Source of the DNA: Acidobacteriota bacterium
GTDB taxonomy: Bacteria; Acidobacteriota; Vicinamibacteria; Vicinamibacterales; 2-12-FULL-66-21
Direction of reading: 5' to 3'
Length of the DNA: 47,584 bases
Assembly: GCA_003222675.1 (NCBI GenBank)
Contig: QHWT01000081.1
Span: 1-47,584, forward strand
Shown here: piece by piece, positions 24,512 to 32,377 of the stretch
Layout of the letters: each line of letters begins with the position of its first letter
How positions within the stretch are numbered: the first letter of the stretch is position 1
Notes under the pieces: model-generated
What the model saw: the letters and a program-made list of their open reading frames with translations, nothing else
Database searches by the model: none
Told to the model about the DNA's origin: nothing
Translations under genes and position numbers: made by a program

Positions 24512-26039
24512 ACGCGTCCGGCTGCAATGGCGCGATCTTGCGATTCGCGGCAAGGGGCTCACTGTCGTCGCGATCCCGCTGCTGCCGCTGCTTCTCACCT
24601 CCGGATTGTTCTACGCGAATCAGCGCGAAGCCGACAAGGCGGAGCAATGGGTCGCGCACAGCCTTCAGGTGAAGACGGAGCTCGCGCAGACCCTCACGCT
24701 ACTGGTGGATGCGGAACTCGGCGCGCGCGAGTATCTCATGACGCACAGTCCTGACGCGCTCGCCGTATATCGGGGGGCGAGCGCGGCGTTGCCGCAAACA
24801 TTGCGACGGATCGCGGGACTCGTCGCTGACAACCCCGAGCAAATCGCACGACTGCGGAAGCTTCCGGCGATCGCCCAGGGACGGCCACTCAGGTCGCTCA
24901 TCGAATACGCAGACAAGACGCCGCTTGACACGCCGGCGCCCCAGGATTTGCTCGCGCGCAGCCGCGCAACGATGACGGCGCTGCGCGCGGCCATCGCCGA
25001 GATACAGGCGGCGGAGGACACACTGCTCGTACGGCACACCGCGGAGGCGCGTACGGCGCGACGCAAGGGAACCGCGCTCGCGATCGGTGGCGTCTGCGTG
25101 GGGCTTTTCGGCGGCCTCATGGCCGCGCTCCTCTTCACCTCCGGCATCGCCCGGCGCGTGCGCGATCTGACGGCAAATGCGGGGCGCCTCGCCAGCAGTG
25201 TGGCCCTCGTGGCGCTCCCCGCCGCCACCGACGAACTGGGAACGCTCGACGCGGCGCTCCAGCACTCGGCGACCCTGCTGCAGCAGCATGAGGCGGAACT
25301 GCTGCACAGGCTCGTCGCCAAGAAGGCCGCCATCGCGGAGCTGGAATCCTTCAGCTATTCCGTGTCGCACGATCTGCGCGCGCCTCTCCGGCACGTCGTC
25401 GGATTCGCGTCCCTGCTCGAGAAGAGCGACGGGGATCGCCTGAGCGAGATTGGACGTCGATATCTCGCCACGATAACGGACGCGGCGGCGCGCATGGGAC
25501 GGCTGGTCGACGACCTGCTCGCGTTTTCACGCATGGGCCGCGCGGAAATGCTGAATGGCGACGTCGATCTGAACGAGCTGATCAGCGATGTCGTGAGCGA
25601 GATGAAGCGCGAAGGCGGAGAGCGCGACGTGACCTGGACGGTCCACGCACTGCCGCGCATCCATGGCGATCGCGCGATGCTGCGGATCGCCGTGTTGAAT
25701 CTCGTGTCGAACGCGCTCAAGTACACGAGCACCCGGGCGCGCGCGGAAATCGAGATCGGCTGCGCCACGCCCATCAATGGACAGCGTGTCCTCTACGTCC
25801 GCGACAACGGCGTTGGCTTCGATATGGCTTATGCGGACAAATTGTTCGGCGTGTTTCAACGGCTGCACAGCAGCGACGATTTCGAGGGCACCGGGATCGG
25901 ACTCGCCAACGTGCTTCGCGTCGTCCAGCGACACGGCGGCCAGGCGTGGGCGGAAGGGGCACCCGATCGCGGCGCAACCTTCTACGTGTCGCTGCCCGCC
26001 GGGTCGGATGGCGTGCAGGCGCGGGCGGTCGCATCATGA
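24498..26039 (+). CDS. Membrane sensor histidine kinase with CHASE3-like sensor
   Basis: Sensor kinase of 513 residues. Membrane segment 1 ([20 protein letters not shown], about 20-40) and segment 2 ([21 protein letters not shown], about 195-217) enclose an all-helical outer domain with [15 protein letters not shown], the pattern of CHASE3 domains. A HAMP-like linker and coiled coil lead to the DHp domain, [21 protein letters not shown], of the phytochrome-kinase type. The ATPase domain has [10 protein letters not shown] (N box), DNGVGFDM (G1) and GTGIGLANV (G2). The GTG start at 24498 overlaps the HD-GYP gene's stop. In other bacteria this kinase type is usually followed by a small Rcp1-like receiver, here at 26367. 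All kinase motifs appear intact; the ligand is unknown. Confidence 0.94.
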   Translation: MTWAERVRLQWRDLAIRGKGLTVVAIPLLPLLLTSGLFYANQREADKAEQWVAHSLQVKTELAQTLTLLVDAELGAREYLMTHSPDALAVYRGASAALPQTLRRIAGLVADNPEQIARLRKLPAIAQGRPLRSLIEYADKTPLDTPAPQDLLARSRATMTALRAAIAEIQAAEDTLLVRHTAEARTARRKGTALAIGGVCVGLFGGLMAALLFTSGIARRVRDLTANAGRLASSVALVALPAATDELGTLDAALQHSATLLQQHEAELLHRLVAKKAAIAELESFSYSVSHDLRAPLRHVVGFASLLEKSDGDRLSEIGRRYLATITDAAARMGRLVDDLLAFSRMGRAEMLNGDVDLNELISDVVSEMKREGGERDVTWTVHALPRIHGDRAMLRIAVLNLVSNALKYTSTRARAEIEIGCATPINGQRVLYVRDNGVGFDMAYADKLFGVFQRLHSSDDFEGTGIGLANVLRVVQRHGGQAWAEGAPDRGATFYVSLPAGSDGVQARAVAS

Positions 26040-26370
26040 CGATGTCCCGCAGCGTCAGGACTGGTCCGCCACTCGTGCTCGGCAGTCTCGGTCTGCTCGG
26101 CGCTGCCGGCTGGACATCGGTCTGGCTGGTGCTGTCGTGTTCGTGCGCGACAACGCTGTCGGCTTCGACATGGCGCACGCCGATAAATTGTTCGGTGGCT
26201 TTCAGCGACTGCACCGCGCCGATGAATTCGAAGGCACCGGTATCGGTCTCGCCAACGTGCGCCGGATCGTCCAGCGCCACGGCGGACGGACGCGGGCGGA
26301 AGGGGCAGTCGGCAACGGCGCCACGTTCTTCGTGACGGTGCCGGCATGCCTGGAGGATCTGGACAAATGA
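26036..26370 (+). pseudogene. Remnant of a second phytochrome-type histidine kinase (ATPase end only)
   Basis: An ATG at 26036 overlaps the preceding stop as if a gene began here, and that frame reads [19 protein letters not shown] with a hydrophobic run. From about 26138 a different frame carries the end of a histidine kinase ATPase domain: [20 protein letters not shown], then [21 protein letters not shown], to the stop at 26368-26370. It closely resembles the last 75 residues of the preceding kinase. The DHp domain and N box are missing. I read this as a former kinase gene that kept its start and its tail after an internal deletion. Its tail still provides the overlapping stop for the next gene, so coupling of the operon is preserved. 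Confidence 0.7.
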
Positions 26371-26819
26371 TGACGGAACTGATGCGGATACTTCTGGCGG
26401 AAGACAGCGCGAACGACATCGAGCTGACGCTCGCGGCGCTCGCCGAGCATAAGCTCGCCAACCAGGTTGACGTGGTACGCGACGGCGCCGAAGCGCTGGA
26501 TTATCTCTATCGACGCGGGTCTTTCAAGGCGAGGTCCAACGGCAATCCTGCCGTGCTCCTGCTCGATTTGAAGATGCCCAGGGTGAACGGGCTGGAGGTG
26601 CTCCGGACGATCAAAGGCGACCCCGCGCTCCAGACGATTCCTGTGGTCATGCTGACCTCGTCGCGCGAGGAAGGGGACCTGATCCAGAGCTATCAGCTGG
26701 GCGTGAATGCCTATGTCGTGAAGCCGGTCGCGTTCGCAGATTTCATGACCGCCGTGCGGCAGCTCGGGGGATTCTGGGCGCTCGTCAACGAAGCACCGCC
26801 CGCGGCCGTGTCGCGATAA
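26367..26819 (+). CDS. Single-domain response regulator, Rcp1-like
   Basis: Receiver-only protein of about 150 residues. It has the acidic pair in [19 protein letters not shown], phosphoacceptor Asp near 67 in [17 protein letters not shown], Thr/Ser in [12 protein letters not shown] and Lys in AYVVKPVAF. The loop between strand 2 and strand 3 ([17 protein letters not shown]) is longer than in ordinary receivers, a mark of the Rcp1 group that partners phytochrome-type kinases. No output domain is present, so it likely passes phosphate on or acts by protein contact. Start codon ATG 26367 overlaps the stop of the kinase remnant; ATG at 26370 or 26382 are alternatives. Confidence 0.93.
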   Translation: MMTELMRILLAEDSANDIELTLAALAEHKLANQVDVVRDGAEALDYLYRRGSFKARSNGNPAVLLLDLKMPRVNGLEVLRTIKGDPALQTIPVVMLTSSREEGDLIQSYQLGVNAYVVKPVAFADFMTAVRQLGGFWALVNEAPPAAVSR

Positions 26820-26827
26820 CGACCTGC

Positions 26828-29272
26828 ATGGACCAGATCCTTCGCATTCTTCACCTCGAGGACGATGCGGTCGACGCCGAGCTGGTGGCGGCGACGCTCG
26901 CGCAGGAAGGCGTTGTCTGCGAATGCGTGCGCGCGGCGTCGCGCGAGCAGTTCCTGTCGGCGATCGACGGTGCATTCGACTTGATTCTCTCCGACTACGC
27001 GATCCCCGGCTTCGACGGCGTGTCGGCGCAGACGATCGCGCGGGAACGCCGTCCGGATCTGCCGTTCGTATTCGTATCCGGCACGATGGGTGAAGAGGTC
27101 GCGATCGATCGGATGAAGGCGGGCGCGACCGATTACGTGCTGAAGCATCGTCTGATGCGCCTGGCGCCCGCGGTGCGGCGCGCGCTGGAGGAGTCGCACA
27201 ACCGGCGGCAGCGCGAGCGCGCTGAAGCGGAAGTGCACCGGCTGAACGCTGAACTCGAGGAGCGGGTCGTCGAACGGACAGCGCAGCTCGCCGAGGCGAA
27301 TCGCCTGCTTGCGCGGCGCGAGGCGGAGCTCGCGCAGGCCAATGCTTTTCTCGAGCACGTGGTCGCGGCTAGTCCGTCGATGATCTTCCGTTTTGAACCC
27401 GACGATCTTCGCGTGACGTACGTCAGCCCCAACATCGGTTGGCTGCTTGGCTTCACTCCCGCCGAAGTGATCGGCGTGCCCGGGTTCTGGGAATCGATCA
27501 TCCATCCGGACGATCGCGCGGAAGCGCTCACGCGTCTGCGCCAGGCGATGGATGCGATGGTCGTGCAGATCGAGCAGGAATACCGGTGCCGCAGCAAGGA
27601 CGGGCGCTACCGGTGGTTCTTCAATCTGCTGCGGATCGAGTACGGCGAAGACGGACGCCCGGCTGCGGTGCTCGGCTACGCGCTCGATATCGCCGACCGG
27701 AAGGCGGCGGAGGAAGAGGTGCAGCGGGCGAATGCCTTCCTCGACTCGATTATCGAGAACCTTCCGGTCATGCTGTTCGTCAAGGACGCGCGCGACCTCC
27801 GGTTCGTGCGGTTCAATCGCGCGGGCGAGCGCATGCTGAGCATTGCGCGGACGACGATCCTCGGAAAGACCGACAAGGATCTGTTCCCCCCGCACGTAGC
27901 CGACGCCTACGGCGCCACGGATCGGGCGACGCTCACCGGGCGATCGATTGTCGACATCCCCGAGGACATCGTGCCCACGCGGGATCGCGGCCCGAGAATT
28001 CTCCATACTCGCAAAATTCCGATCTGCGATTCGAGGGGAGAGCCCGCGTACCTGCTCGGCATCTCGGAGGACATCACCGAACGGCGCACCGCCGAGGAGG
28101 AGGCGCGCCTCGCGAAGCTCGAGGCCGAGCGCGCCAACCGCGCGAAGAGCGAGTTCCTGTCGCGCATGAGTCATGACCTGCGCACGCCGCTCAATGCGGT
28201 CCTCGGATTCGCGCAGCTCCTCGAGCTCGAAGCGCTGCCGCCGGACCAAACCGATTGCGTGACACAGATTCTGAAGGGAGGCCGACACCTCCTCGAACTG
28301 ATCAATGAGGTTCTCGATATCGCAAGGATCGAGGCCGGGCACCTCTCTCTGTCAGCCGAGCCTGTCGAGGCTGCCGAAATCGTGCAGCAGAGCGCTGACC
28401 TGATTCGGCCGCTCGCCGAAGCCCGCGGCCTCTCCGTGCGCGTCGATACCGCAGGAGCCGCCGGCGGCTACATTCGCGCGGATCGGCAGCGGTTGAAACA
28501 GATCCTGCTGAACCTTCTTGGTAACGCGGTGAAGTACAACCGCGATCACGGAACCGTCTCCGTCGCGTGCGCGCGTGGAGAAGGCGATCGGGTTCGAATC
28601 AGCGTGACTGACAGCGGCGCAGGCATTCCGGCGGACAAGCTGGCGCTCCTCTTTCAACCGTTCGAGCGGCTGGGCGCTGAACAGAGCGCCATCGAAGGCA
28701 CCGGCCTCGGCCTTGCCGTCTCGAAGGGCCTCGCGCAAGCCATGGGCGGGACGATCGGCGTCGCGTCGGAAGTCGATCGCGGCACGACCTTCTGGGTGGA
28801 ACTGCCGCAGTCACAGGCTCCGCAGACGGCCGCCGCAACGCCGGTGGACGTTCCTCGAGCGGAAGTGCCAGCCACATCGAGCGGGGTTCTCCTCTATATC
28901 GAAGACAATCGCTCGAACGTGCGCCTGCTCGAACGTCTCCTCGGGCGCCGGCGGAACATCCGCCTGCTGACCGCGATGTGCGGCGAGGACGGCATCGCGT
29001 GCGCGCGGCAGGAACGGCCCGATCTGATTCTCCTCGATCTCCATCTGCCCGACATGCCCGGGGAGGAGGTCCTGCGGCGCCTCTGGTCGGATCGAGATAC
29101 GCGCCCGCTGCCGGTCGCCGTGCTGAGCGCGGACGCGACATCCACACAGCGGCAACGGCTCCTTGCGTCCGGCGCAGTGGCATATCTCACCAAGCCAATC
29201 GAGGTTACACAGTTGCTCCGACTGATAGACGAGCGGATGGATACCCGTGCCTCGAGCGAGCGGCCCTCATGA
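26828..29272 (+). CDS. Hybrid histidine kinase: receiver-PAS-PAS-HisKA-HATPase-receiver
   Basis: Soluble hybrid kinase of 814 residues with receivers at both ends. Receiver 1 (about 1-125) has HLEDDAVDAEL and Asp in LILSDYAIPGFDG. A coiled coil (about 135-175) joins it to two PAS domains (about 175-425), the first closing with YRWFFNLLRIEYGEDGRPA and ALDIADRKAAEEE, the second with GISEDITERRTAEEEA. HisKA carries the phosphoacceptor in FLSRMSHDLRTPLNAVLGF. The ATPase domain has NLLGNAVKYN, DSGAGI and GTGLGLAVSKGLA. Receiver 2 (about 690-808) has YIEDNRSNVRLLE, Asp in LILLDLHLPDMPGEE and Lys in YLTKPIEV. No membrane segment is seen. With two receivers it can both take in and pass on phosphate. 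A short 8-bp gap separates it from the Rcp1-like gene. Confidence 0.95.
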   Translation: MDQILRILHLEDDAVDAELVAATLAQEGVVCECVRAASREQFLSAIDGAFDLILSDYAIPGFDGVSAQTIARERRPDLPFVFVSGTMGEEVAIDRMKAGATDYVLKHRLMRLAPAVRRALEESHNRRQRERAEAEVHRLNAELEERVVERTAQLAEANRLLARREAELAQANAFLEHVVAASPSMIFRFEPDDLRVTYVSPNIGWLLGFTPAEVIGVPGFWESIIHPDDRAEALTRLRQAMDAMVVQIEQEYRCRSKDGRYRWFFNLLRIEYGEDGRPAAVLGYALDIADRKAAEEEVQRANAFLDSIIENLPVMLFVKDARDLRFVRFNRAGERMLSIARTTILGKTDKDLFPPHVADAYGATDRATLTGRSIVDIPEDIVPTRDRGPRILHTRKIPICDSRGEPAYLLGISEDITERRTAEEEARLAKLEAERANRAKSEFLSRMSHDLRTPLNAVLGFAQLLELEALPPDQTDCVTQILKGGRHLLELINEVLDIARIEAGHLSLSAEPVEAAEIVQQSADLIRPLAEARGLSVRVDTAGAAGGYIRADRQRLKQILLNLLGNAVKYNRDHGTVSVACARGEGDRVRISVTDSGAGIPADKLALLFQPFERLGAEQSAIEGTGLGLAVSKGLAQAMGGTIGVASEVDRGTTFWVELPQSQAPQTAAATPVDVPRAEVPATSSGVLLYIEDNRSNVRLLERLLGRRRNIRLLTAMCGEDGIACARQERPDLILLDLHLPDMPGEEVLRRLWSDRDTRPLPVAVLSADATSTQRQRLLASGAVAYLTKPIEVTQLLRLIDERMDTRASSERPS

Positions 29273-31080
29273 CGCACAACGGACAACGGGTCTACTACCT
29301 GATCGCTCTCTTCAACATCGCTGCCGTCAGCGTTGGTCTGTACCTCACGCATCGTGTGACCACGATGTTCGAGAGGTCGATCGCCGGCAACACAGCGGCG
29401 ACCAGACGTGCGGACATGTACCTGCGGCTGGATCGTCTCGCCTCCGACATCGACGCACCGGGCAATGACGTGTTCGACGACGCCGATGTTGGGCGTCAGG
29501 AGCGACGACTCGACGCGGCCGCGGGCGCATTCAATCAGGCGCTGGCGGCCACGCGCGCGACGGTTGCGGCCGGCAACGATCCCATACGAGAGACGATGCT
29601 CGCCGATCTGGCGGCGGCTCAGGCTGCCAGTGTTCGCATGGTGGCGGATGGACGTGTCGTCTTCCAGCAGATGCGCCGCCGCCAATCGACGCTTGCGAGC
29701 CAGAGCATGGCGGCGATGGACCGTAATTACGCCAGGCTGACGGACGTCTTGGCGAAGCTGCGCCGGGACGCGATCGCTTCGGAGCTGACGCTGCTCGATG
29801 ACGACCGCTGGGCCGCCCACACACTGCGTTGGTATCAAGCGATTCTCGGCGCCGCGATTCTCCTCGTGACTGGAGCGTCGGGCGTCTACGGCCAGAAATC
29901 CTCGAGGCGGGCGCAGGCCCATCTCGCCGAGCTGGAGAGCTACATCACGCGGCTGCGTCAAAGCGAAGCCACGCTCGAGCAGCGCGTGCTCGAGCGCACC
30001 GAGGCGTTGCGCGCCGCTGAAGAGCGGTTGCGGCTGGCGGCGCGTGCCACCAATGACGCGCTGTGGGATTGGGAAATCCCGACGGACCGCATCTGGTGCA
30101 ACACGGCGTTTGCCGACCTCTTCGGCCATATCTATGCTGATTCCGCAATCGAACTGCGCACTCGGCTGGTTCACCCTGATGACTTCGACCGCGTCTCGAA
30201 GAGCATGCAGCAGTTTCTGGAGGGCTCCACCGACGTATGGATCGCCGAATACCGGTTCCGACGCAGCAATGGGGCGACCTACGCGTGGGTCCTGGATCGC
30301 GGCTACGTGCTGCGCGACGCCGAAGGTAAGCCGCGCCGGATGATCGGTTCGATGATGGACATCACCGACCGCAAAGAGGCGGAGCGGATGAAATCCGACT
30401 TCGTGTCTTTCGTGAGCCACCAGCTTCGGACGCCGCTGGCGGGCATGAACTGGATGCTGGAGCTCGCCGGCGACAGCGAGGGTCTGCCCGACACCGCACG
30501 CGGCTACGTCCAGGAGGCGCGCGAATCGGCGGCGCGTCTGGTCACGCTCGTCAACGATCTGCTCGACATCGCGCGGCTCGAAAGCGGACGCACGATGGCG
30601 ACGCCGGAAGCCGTATGCCTCCGGGACGTCACGCGCAGCGTCCTGCATGAAATGCACACGCTGATTGCGGAGCGCGGGCACGCGGTCGACATCGAGGAAC
30701 AGCCGACGGCCGCCGCATGGGCTGACGCCCAGCTCGTGCGGCAGGTGATCGCGAACCTGTTGTCGAATGCCGTGAAGTACACGCCGCACCGCGGACGGAT
30801 CGCGGTCTCGCTGCAGCAACACAACGGCACCCTGCAGTGGAGTGTCGCGGACAGCGGCGTGGGTATTCCCCGGGCGGCGCAGGCCCGCCTCTTCGAGCGC
30901 TTCTATCGCGCTGAGAACGTGGTCGCAATGGAGGTCGAAGGCACGGGACTTGGCCTTCACCTCGTGCGCCTGATCGTCGAGCAGGCGGGCGGCCGCGTCT
31001 GGTGTGAATCCGAAGAAGGTCAGGGCGCTGTGTTCTCGTTTACGCTGCCCATTGCGCCACAAGCAGAGGTCGCCATATGA
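29269..31080 (+). CDS. Membrane sensor histidine kinase with PAS domain
   Basis: Sensor kinase of 603 residues. The start ATG at 29269 overlaps the hybrid kinase stop. Membrane segment 1 (VYYLIALFNIAAVSVGLYL, about 8-27) and segment 2 (AILGAAILLVTGASGVYG, about 190-207) enclose a helical outer domain of about 160 residues resembling four-helix-bundle sensors. A coiled coil with ERTEALRAAEERLRLA leads to a PAS domain of the PAS_3 type (ALWDWEIPTDRIWCN through GSMMDITDRKEAE). HisKA has SFVSHQLRTPLAGMNWML with the phosphoacceptor His. The ATPase domain has NLLSNAVKYT, DSGVGI and GTGLGLHLVRLI. All motifs are intact. The paired response regulator is probably the receiver encoded directly after it, which starts with another ATGA overlap. 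Confidence 0.95.
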   Translation: MTHNGQRVYYLIALFNIAAVSVGLYLTHRVTTMFERSIAGNTAATRRADMYLRLDRLASDIDAPGNDVFDDADVGRQERRLDAAAGAFNQALAATRATVAAGNDPIRETMLADLAAAQAASVRMVADGRVVFQQMRRRQSTLASQSMAAMDRNYARLTDVLAKLRRDAIASELTLLDDDRWAAHTLRWYQAILGAAILLVTGASGVYGQKSSRRAQAHLAELESYITRLRQSEATLEQRVLERTEALRAAEERLRLAARATNDALWDWEIPTDRIWCNTAFADLFGHIYADSAIELRTRLVHPDDFDRVSKSMQQFLEGSTDVWIAEYRFRRSNGATYAWVLDRGYVLRDAEGKPRRMIGSMMDITDRKEAERMKSDFVSFVSHQLRTPLAGMNWMLELAGDSEGLPDTARGYVQEARESAARLVTLVNDLLDIARLESGRTMATPEAVCLRDVTRSVLHEMHTLIAERGHAVDIEEQPTAAAWADAQLVRQVIANLLSNAVKYTPHRGRIAVSLQQHNGTLQWSVADSGVGIPRAAQARLFERFYRAENVVAMEVEGTGLGLHLVRLIVEQAGGRVWCESEEGQGAVFSFTLPIAPQAEVAI

Positions 31081-31463
31081 CGCGCACACCCAGGATCCTG
31101 GTCGTAGAGGATGACAAATTCCTGAGGCGCGCCTGTGAAGCCAGCCTGCGACAGCGGGGTTTCGAGGTGACCTCGGCAACGGAAGGCGACGAAGGGCTGC
31201 GTATGGCCCGTACGGAGCCGTATCCAGACATCGTCCTGCTCGATCTGCTGATGCCGAAGCTGCCGGGGATCGAGGTGCTCCGCGCGCTGCGCGCCGACCC
31301 CGCGACGGCCGCGATTCCCGTCCTGATTCTGTCGAACTCTTCGCGGGAAGAGGACAAGCGACAGGCGGTCCAGCTCGGTGCGTCTGGTTATTACGTCAAG
31401 GCCAACCTGTCGCTGAAGGACCTCGCGACGGAGATCGACAAGCTGGTCAACGCGCTTGGCTGA
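31077..31463 (+). CDS. Single-domain response regulator (receiver only)
   Basis: Receiver of 128 residues. It shows ILVVEDDKFLRRACE, phosphoacceptor Asp near 56 in IVLLDLLMPKLPGIEVL and the Ser-containing strand end LILSNSSREED. The conserved Lys is in YYVKANLSLKDL, where KA replaces the usual KP. This LSNSSREED/KANLS type recurs in a second receiver of the operon, suggesting they form a subfamily. It has no output domain. The start ATG overlaps the upstream kinase stop (ATGA), and its end overlaps the Hpt gene. It is the expected first acceptor from the preceding kinase. Confidence 0.94.
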   Translation: MTRTPRILVVEDDKFLRRACEASLRQRGFEVTSATEGDEGLRMARTEPYPDIVLLDLLMPKLPGIEVLRALRADPATAAIPVLILSNSSREEDKRQAVQLGASGYYVKANLSLKDLATEIDKLVNALG

Positions 31464-31806
31464 CGCCGTGGATCTGGCGCGACTCGAGGGGTTCTCCGAT
31501 GGCACATATGAGGGTATGCGGCAGGTCGTCGAGTTGTTTCTCGAAGAAAGCCGCGACACGGTTACGGCGATGACCGTTGCCGTCGGCGAACCCGATCGCC
31601 CCGCCCTCATCAGCCTGGCACACCGGCTCGGAGGCAGCTGCGCCGCCGTCGGCGCGGCGGCGCTTGCCGCGCGGTTGTTCGAACTCGAGATGCGCGGCCG
31701 GATTGTCTCGCGCGAGGAACTCGCGAATCTGATGGCTGGCCTCGAGCGCGAGTTCGAAGAGACAATGCGGTTTCTCACGGCGTATCTCGAGGGGCACGCC
31801 CGATGA
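31456..31806 (+). CDS. Hpt-domain histidine phosphotransfer protein
   Basis: Stand-alone histidine phosphotransfer protein of 116 residues or slightly less. The Hpt signature is LISLAHRLGGSCAAVGAAAL, with phosphoacceptor His near residue 56 followed by the usual Gly-Gly-Ser. Flanking helices (VVELFLEESRDTVTAM, ELANLMAGLEREFEETMRFL) complete the four-helix bundle. The start is uncertain: TTG at 31456 overlaps the receiver's stop by 8 nt, and GTG at 31468 gives VDLARLEGF, a normal-looking beginning. Lying between two receiver genes, it is suited to carry phosphate between receivers of the hybrid kinase and downstream regulators. Confidence 0.88.
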   Translation: MADAVDLARLEGFSDGTYEGMRQVVELFLEESRDTVTAMTVAVGEPDRPALISLAHRLGGSCAAVGAAALAARLFELEMRGRIVSREELANLMAGLEREFEETMRFLTAYLEGHAR

Positions 31807-32198
31807 TGAAAGTGCTGATCATAGAAGACAACGTCACGGTCACGACTCTCTACCGCAACATGCTGCGAGCGGCAGGATTCGTGGTCGAAGCGGCGGCCGA
31901 CGGGGCGAAGGGCCTGGCCGCCGTTTCATCCTTTCGGCCGGACGTTGTGCTGCTCGATCTGATGCTGCCCGCGGTCGATGGCCTGTCGGTACTGCGCACA
32001 CTCCGGGCCGATCCGGAATGGACCGCGCTGCCGATCGTCGTCTTTTCGAACTCGTATTCGGGACAACGGTTGACCGAAGTGTGGGAAGCGGGCGCGACCC
32101 AGGTGCTCGCGAAGGCGAGCAGCACCCCGAAGCAGGTTGTGGAAGCGGTCCGCGCGACAGTGGCGGCGCGGACATCGGGCGACATGCACCAATCATGA
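31803..32198 (+). CDS. Single-domain response regulator (receiver only)
   Basis: Receiver of 131 residues with VLIIEDNVTVTTLYRNML, phosphoacceptor Asp near 52 in VVLLDLMLPAVDGLSVL, VVFSNSYSGQR and LAKASSTPKQVV. As in the receiver at 31077, a Lys-Ala replaces the common Lys-Pro and an Asn-Ser follows the switch Ser, so the two are probably related duplicates. No output domain. Coupled at both ends by ATGA overlaps, with the Hpt gene before it and the small DHp-like gene after it. Confidence 0.94.
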   Translation: MMKVLIIEDNVTVTTLYRNMLRAAGFVVEAAADGAKGLAAVSSFRPDVVLLDLMLPAVDGLSVLRTLRADPEWTALPIVVFSNSYSGQRLTEVWEAGATQVLAKASSTPKQVVEAVRATVAARTSGDMHQS

Positions 32199-32377
32199 CC
32201 AATCCGCACGATATCGATCACGCGCTCAAGAACCACATCGCGATCATCCTCGGATACATCGAGGTGCTCCTGCAGGAGTGCGGGCCCGACGACCCGCGGC
32301 GCGCGGACTTCGACGAGATTCACAGGGCCGCGCTCGCGGCGGTGGCGTTGCTGCACCCGGACCGAGAGAAAGTGTGA
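32195..32377 (+). CDS. Stand-alone DHp-like (histidine kinase dimerisation) microprotein
   Basis: A 60-residue protein whose ATG overlaps the previous stop and whose TGA overlaps the next start, so it is very probably translated. The sequence DHALKNHIAIILGYIEVLLQ followed by DDPRRADFDEIHRAALAAVALL closely matches the two-helix dimerisation domain of hybrid kinases, where one finds H-D/E-x-x-N-x-x-x-x-I-x-G-Y and then D-D-P-R-x-x-x-x-E-I. No ATPase domain follows. His9 would be the phosphoacceptor, but the next residue is Ala instead of the acidic residue usual for autokinase activity; Asn13 is kept. A role in phosphotransfer, phosphatase action or decoy dimerisation can be proposed; the sequence does not decide. 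Confidence 0.75.
   Translation: MTNPHDIDHALKNHIAIILGYIEVLLQECGPDDPRRADFDEIHRAALAAVALLHPDREKV

Noticed and set aside
28894-31179. 761-codon antisense frame across the kinase genes, and the 543-codon frame at 26711-28342
   Set aside because: Both mirror well-identified kinase coding sequence on the plus strand and have no protein-like motifs.
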